Positions 60,348-64,000 of a stretch of 64,000 nucleotides of DNA are shown here, piece after piece. The notes under the pieces were generated by a model. That model saw only the letters and a list, made by a program, of their open reading frames with translations. It did not search any database and was not told the origin of the DNA. Numbering within the stretch: position 1 is the first letter of the stretch; each line of letters starts with the position of its first letter. Source of the DNA: Burkholderia sp. PAMC 26561 (GTDB lineage Bacteria; Pseudomonadota; Gammaproteobacteria; Burkholderiales; Burkholderiaceae); assembly GCF_001557535.2 (NCBI RefSeq), contig NZ_CP014306.1:2108001-2172000 (forward strand). The letters are read 5' to 3'. Made by a program: the position numbers and the translations under genes.

Positions 60348-60740
60348 AACAGACGCGCAGGCTAATGAAAGAATTATCGACTAGTGTTAGAGAAACCCGG
60401 AACGAACGGTGGTACTTAATTCAAACCGTACGTGGAATTTTTCCAGAGCGTGAGTCAATACGAACGACTTGGCGGCAGTGGACTCGCTCAATACCGTCGA
60501 GCGCTACTGCCACAATTAGCCTCGAATCTGTTCAAGGTTTGTTTGAGTATAGGCAGCTCGGGCCGGTACGCAAGTTGCGATTGTCACGGCGAGCTTGTGT
60601 GACGCACCTTTCCCGCTGTAAGTGAATGATCTGACGGGAATTTTTCAAACGCGTTCAGTACTAACCCGCATCTACAGGTTGAACCTGAATTTGAACCTTT
60701 GGCGTTGTCGCAGACACGTTGTTTCCACGGAGTCGCACCC

Positions 60741-61874
60741 ATGAGTTCCCCGAATCGCCGCTCCCTCGAAGTTGATTTTTTCCGGGGGCTCGTGCTGCTT
60801 GTCATTGCCGTTGACCACATTTCGGGAAGCGTCCTGTCGCGCTTCACGCTGCACAGCTATGCATTCTGCGATTCCGCTGAGGTATTTGTATTTTTGGGCG
60901 GCTATGCATCGGCGGCAGCTTATACATCGATTGAATCGAACCGCAGCCATTCGGCCGCGCTCCGGCGCTTCTTGAAGCGGAGCTGGGAGATCTATCGTGC
61001 ATATCTGTTCACCGCGGTCATGATGCTATTAGGCGGCGCGCTGCTGATGTGGATGCGCATTGACACCCCCATGCTGCAAATCACCGAATGGCCGGCTTTT
61101 CTCGCCCGGCCGCTCAGCCTTTCCTTCGATATCGCCACGTTGCGGCATCAGCCGTATTTGTCGTCGGTGCTGCCGATGTACGCCATGTTCGCGCTCGCCG
61201 TGCCGTTCGTCGTGCCGCTTGCGGAGAAAAAGCCCGTTGTCGTGCTGTTCGGCAGTCTGGGCATGTGGCTGTTCGCGTCGTCGCTTGCGCAGTGGCTGCC
61301 TTCGGCCTACGCCGAGGGCTGGTCGTTCAACCCGTTCGCTTGGCAATTGATGTTCGTGCTGGGCCTGCTTTCGCGGGTTCAGCCGATCAGCGCCGAATTC
61401 CACAACTCGAAAACGGCGCGTTGGCTGACGCGCGCCGCGATCCTGGTGTTCCTGACGTTCGCATTCGCCAAGCTGTTCCTTGAGACGCAAGCGCCGCCGG
61501 GATACATGAAGCAGAACCTCGCGACGCTGCGCATCGTGAGTTTTGTGGTGGTTGCGTGGCTGTTCGCGCAGGCCGTGCACGCAGGGTGGATTCGATCGCT
61601 CGCGCAGGCTTTGCCTAGCGTGGTGAACGTCGGCAAGCAGGGACTCGTGTGTTTTATTGCCGGCGCTTGCATGTCGCTGGTCATTGATTCCGCGTTGCGC
61701 GTCGTATCGCTCGGATCGTACCAATGGATGGCCGGGCTGACCGGCGACGCCATTGCTATCGGCACGCTGATCTGGCTCGCGGCATTCTGGCGCGACCGGA
61801 AGGCCGCCCAGCTCAACCGCGTGCCCAAACATCCCGCCGTGCCGGCGCATGCAACCAACCGGCGGGATCGATAA
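60741..61874 (+). CDS. OpgC-like membrane acyltransferase
   Basis: The 377-residue protein has about ten membrane helices and the OpgC domain opening RRSLEVDFFRGLVLLVIAVDHI near residues 5-26, typical of the enzyme that succinylates osmoregulated periplasmic glucans; related acyltransferase-3 proteins modify other glycans. FVFLGGYASAAAYTS near 50-64 is also conserved. opgG and opgH are not in the window. The ATG at 60741 has GGAG 10 bases upstream and fits the family start. Confidence 0.85.
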   Translation: MSSPNRRSLEVDFFRGLVLLVIAVDHISGSVLSRFTLHSYAFCDSAEVFVFLGGYASAAAYTSIESNRSHSAALRRFLKRSWEIYRAYLFTAVMMLLGGALLMWMRIDTPMLQITEWPAFLARPLSLSFDIATLRHQPYLSSVLPMYAMFALAVPFVVPLAEKKPVVVLFGSLGMWLFASSLAQWLPSAYAEGWSFNPFAWQLMFVLGLLSRVQPISAEFHNSKTARWLTRAAILVFLTFAFAKLFLETQAPPGYMKQNLATLRIVSFVVVAWLFAQAVHAGWIRSLAQALPSVVNVGKQGLVCFIAGACMSLVIDSALRVVSLGSYQWMAGLTGDAIAIGTLIWLAAFWRDRKAAQLNRVPKHPAVPAHATNRRDR

Positions 61875-61889
61875 AACGTCGAAGCAGCG

Positions 61890-63197
61890 TCAGAGCTTGA
61901 TCCCGCGCGTCTCACGCATGCACAGGACGCCGATCAAGCTGAGTGCGGCCGCCGCGGAAACGTAACCGCCAACCCACGTCAGGCCGCCGCGATTCGCCAG
62001 CAATTGCGCGATATACGGCGCCACCGACGCACCCAGAATCCCGCCGAGGTTGTACGCCACGCCCGCGCCGGTGTAGCGCACGTTGGTCGGGAACAGCTCG
62101 GGCAAGAGCGCGCCCATCGGGGCAAACGTCACGCCCATCAAAAATAGCTCGATGGTCAGGAACAGCGCGACTGCGAACGTGTTGCCGCTGCCAAGCAAGG
62201 GCGCCATGGTGAACCCGGAAAGGATCGCGGCAATGCAACCAACGATCAGGACCGGCCGACGGCCGAATTTGTCGCTTGCGAGCGCCGAAAGCGGCGTGGC
62301 GATCGCCATGAAGATCACCGCGAAGCACAACAGGCCCAGGAATTTCTCGCGCGTGAAATGCAGCGTCGAGACGCCGTACGACAGCGAGAAAACCGTCGAG
62401 ATGTAGAAGAGCGTGTAGCAGACGATCATCGCAATGGCGCCAAGCAGCGTCGGCCCGAGATAGCGGCTGAGCAGCGTGGCAACAGGCATGCGCACGCGTT
62501 CGTGCTTTTCCATGGCCGCGCGAAACGCCGGCGTTTCCGCGATTTTCAGGCGCACGTAGAGTCCAAGCCCCACCAGCACGGCGCTGACAATGAACGGCAC
62601 GCGCCAGCCCCAACTGCGGAATTGTTCGTCGGTGAGAGACAGCGCCAGGCCGAAGAACAAGCCGTTCGATGCCAGGAACCCCACCGACGGCCCCAATTGC
62701 GGGAACATCCCGAACCAGCCGCGTTTGTTTTGCGGGGCGTATTCGGTCGCGAGCAGCGCCGCACCGCCCCATTCGCCGCCGAGGCCAATGCCTTGCCCGA
62801 AACGCAGGATGCACAGCAGCACGGGCGCGAGGCTGCCAATGGACGCATATCCCGGCACGAAGCCGATCAGCGTCGTGGAAACGCCCATCACCAGTAGCGA
62901 TGCAACCAGCGTCGATTTTCGTCCGATCCGGTCGCCGAAATGGCCGAACACGAACGAACCGATTGGGCGCGCGATAAACGCAATGCCGAACGTGACGAAC
63001 GCCGACAACGCCTGCGCGGCGGGCGAACTATGCGGAAAAAAGACCGGGCCGATCACGAGCGCGGCGGCGGTAGCGTAGACGTAGAAGTCGTAAAACTCGA
63101 TCGCCGTACCTATAAAACTCGCGAAAATGACGCGGGAACTGCTCATTTTGGCATCGCTGGCGGGCGATGCAGGCAGTGAGGATGAAGCTGACGACAT
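61890..63197 (-). CDS. MHS-family MFS transporter (metabolite:proton symporter)
   Basis: The 435-residue, 12-helix transporter belongs to the MHS group that includes ShiA and ProP. The loop 2-3 signature GHFGDRIGRKSTLV and the family N-terminus ASFIGTAIEFYDFYVYATAAALVIGPVFFP are both present, as is RFGQGIGLGGEWGGAALLATEYAP. The substrate is likely a carboxylate or osmolyte but cannot be set. I start at ATG 63197; the frame runs 79 residues further without conservation. Its 3' end is convergent with the OpgC-like gene, 15 bases apart. Confidence 0.88.
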   Translation of the reverse strand: MSSASSSLPASPASDAKMSSSRVIFASFIGTAIEFYDFYVYATAAALVIGPVFFPHSSPAAQALSAFVTFGIAFIARPIGSFVFGHFGDRIGRKSTLVASLLVMGVSTTLIGFVPGYASIGSLAPVLLCILRFGQGIGLGGEWGGAALLATEYAPQNKRGWFGMFPQLGPSVGFLASNGLFFGLALSLTDEQFRSWGWRVPFIVSAVLVGLGLYVRLKIAETPAFRAAMEKHERVRMPVATLLSRYLGPTLLGAIAMIVCYTLFYISTVFSLSYGVSTLHFTREKFLGLLCFAVIFMAIATPLSALASDKFGRRPVLIVGCIAAILSGFTMAPLLGSGNTFAVALFLTIELFLMGVTFAPMGALLPELFPTNVRYTGAGVAYNLGGILGASVAPYIAQLLANRGGLTWVGGYVSAAAALSLIGVLCMRETRGIKL

Positions 63198-63467
63198 GGC
63201 GTCTCCGTTTTGCCCATCGCGCGCGATTCTCAACCGCGCCGCGGGACATTTTATTAAGGCCAACAAGGCAGGCAGACTGCGTCGAACGGCGCGCGGGTGC
63301 GGCGTGGTATCGAGCGGGCGGGGCGCATTGCACAGGCGCTGGATGGGCGGCGGCAATGGCGTGACCGGCATGGCCGGCCAACCGGTGTAACGGGGGTATC
63401 GAAAATTATAACGACCGTGCGTGGCGACGGGCAAGGAAGTGTTTCCCGAAGTGCAATGAAAGTTCCC

Positions 63468-63950
63468 TCAGTCGATGGTCGTTGCCTGCGGCGAATGCGC
63501 GCTCCTTAGCTGGAACTGGCCGTTGTCGTTGAAAAGCCAGCCTTCGAAGAGGTCGAGGTGGCCGTTGCCATCGAGCAGGCGAGTGGGCGGTGCGGGCAAC
63601 GGCGAGGCCCGGCGCAGCGAGGCGAGGGCGGTGGCTTCGGCTTCGTCGTCCCCATTCGTCCGATACACCGACGAGCGGATCACACGCCCGTTGCGATCCA
63701 CGGTGTAGGCGACCACGACAAGCGAGCGCAGCATGGCTTGCGGCGTGCCCTTGAGCACCAGCGAAGGATTGCGCTCGAAGATATGTTGTGCGACGCGCAC
63801 CTTGTATTGATCGAGCGTCGCGCCCGCGACCGCCGCGGCGGGTTTGGGCGTTTCGAGCGCGCTGGGCGGCGGGGTGATCGTGCAGGCAGCAAGGGTCGCG
63901 AGCAGCGCGATGCTGCATCCAATGTGTGCCTGTTTGAAGCGGTAGGTCAT
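63468..63950 (-). CDS. Lipid-anchored TonB C-terminal-like protein
   Basis: The 160-residue protein has a lipoprotein signal (ALLATLAAC, Cys23), a short proline/alanine linker and a TonB C-terminal-like fold: YKVRVAQHIFERNPSLVLKG, VVVAYTVDRNGRVIRSSVYRTNGDD and LRRASPLPAPP, the last being the usual end of the TonB domain. It lacks the N-terminal membrane anchor that connects TonB to ExbB/ExbD, so it is unlikely to be a standard energy transducer. No exbB/exbD or receptor gene is adjacent. The final 30 residues (GWLFNDNGQFQLRS) are extra. Confidence 0.78.
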   Translation of the reverse strand: MTYRFKQAHIGCSIALLATLAACTITPPPSALETPKPAAAVAGATLDQYKVRVAQHIFERNPSLVLKGTPQAMLRSLVVVAYTVDRNGRVIRSSVYRTNGDDEAEATALASLRRASPLPAPPTRLLDGNGHLDLFEGWLFNDNGQFQLRSAHSPQATTID

Positions 63951-64000
63951 GATCGGCGAAGCTCCGCAGAAATCGCTGCATCCAGGCTCGACGATACGCG

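Larger units (their letters stand above)
60110..60740. other. Long intergenic region between ClC and OpgC-like genes
   Basis: About 630 bases, less GC-rich than the flanking genes. It holds the ClC promoter (minus-strand TATAAT at 60149-60154), a minus-strand terminator with no gene before it (60214-60253), a second hairpin (60260-60280), a plus-strand TATAAT (60329-60334) next to the palindrome CAAACGTTTG (60338-60347), and a weak 86-codon frame (60365-60625) that I do not believe is a gene. Confidence 0.55.

Noticed and set aside
60365-60625. 86-codon frame upstream of the OpgC-like gene
   Set aside because: No convincing ribosome site, arginine-rich composition, no recognisable motif, and no third-position GC bias.

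Overview
This window is a piece of chromosome from a member of the Burkholderiaceae, most likely in the Caballeronia/Paraburkholderia group. That assignment rests on protein character and gene order: DUF3460-scpA-panC-panD, a fused hemD-hemX, trxB/ftsK/lolA/rarA/serS, pcm-rhodanese-tolC and minCDE. The DNA is GC-rich with strong third-position GC bias. Almost all of it reads as stable core genome. I see no prophage, insertion sequence, transposase, integrase or CRISPR array.

Layout. 1-6352 carries late cobalamin (B12) synthesis: the end of cobT, then cobS and cobC (+), a tight convergent operon cobU-cbiB-cobD-btuF (-), and cobQ (+) diverging from cobU. 6367-10052 holds a thioesterase, an orphan ParA, and the operon DUF3460-scpA-panC-panD. 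10510-16417 is tamA-tamB (outer-membrane protein assembly). 16491-24905 holds metG, an OmpA-like lipoprotein, apbC/Mrp, a SOD-like lipoprotein, dcd and a large PLP amino-acid decarboxylase with a structured leader. 24965-30954 holds a bestrophin, argH, an ECF sigma/anti-sigma pair, and a divergent MmyB-type regulator/methyltransferase pair.

31007-38796 has ppc and the haem operon hemC-hemDX-hemY. 38864-43164 has the operon pcm-rhodanese-tolC, then an Smr protein and a TRIC-type channel. 43378-52092 has trxB, ftsK, lolA, an NCS1 permease, rarA and serS. A tRNA-Ser(CGA) gene follows, and just beyond it is the only segment that looks accessory (about 52.4-54.2 kb): short exported proteins around an AT-rich spacer. 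54340-64000 holds map, a GNAT acetyltransferase, minCDE, a YXWGXW protein with a 37-residue lipoprotein, a ClC channel, an OpgC-like membrane acyltransferase, an MHS-family transporter and a lipid-anchored TonB-like protein.

The gene sets mostly serve housekeeping: B12 and pantothenate cofactors, haem, chromosome segregation and division (ScpA, FtsK, MinCDE, ParA) and envelope assembly (TamAB, LolA, TolC, OmpA-like proteins).

The most interesting signals are non-coding. They are a two-hairpin leader with a 15-codon upstream ORF overlapping the decarboxylase start; two intrinsic terminators with no gene in front of them (possible small RNAs); a perfect palindrome inside the promoter between the MmyB-type regulator and the methyltransferase; and a perfect 38-base nested inverted repeat. 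I did not find a clearly new multi-gene system.
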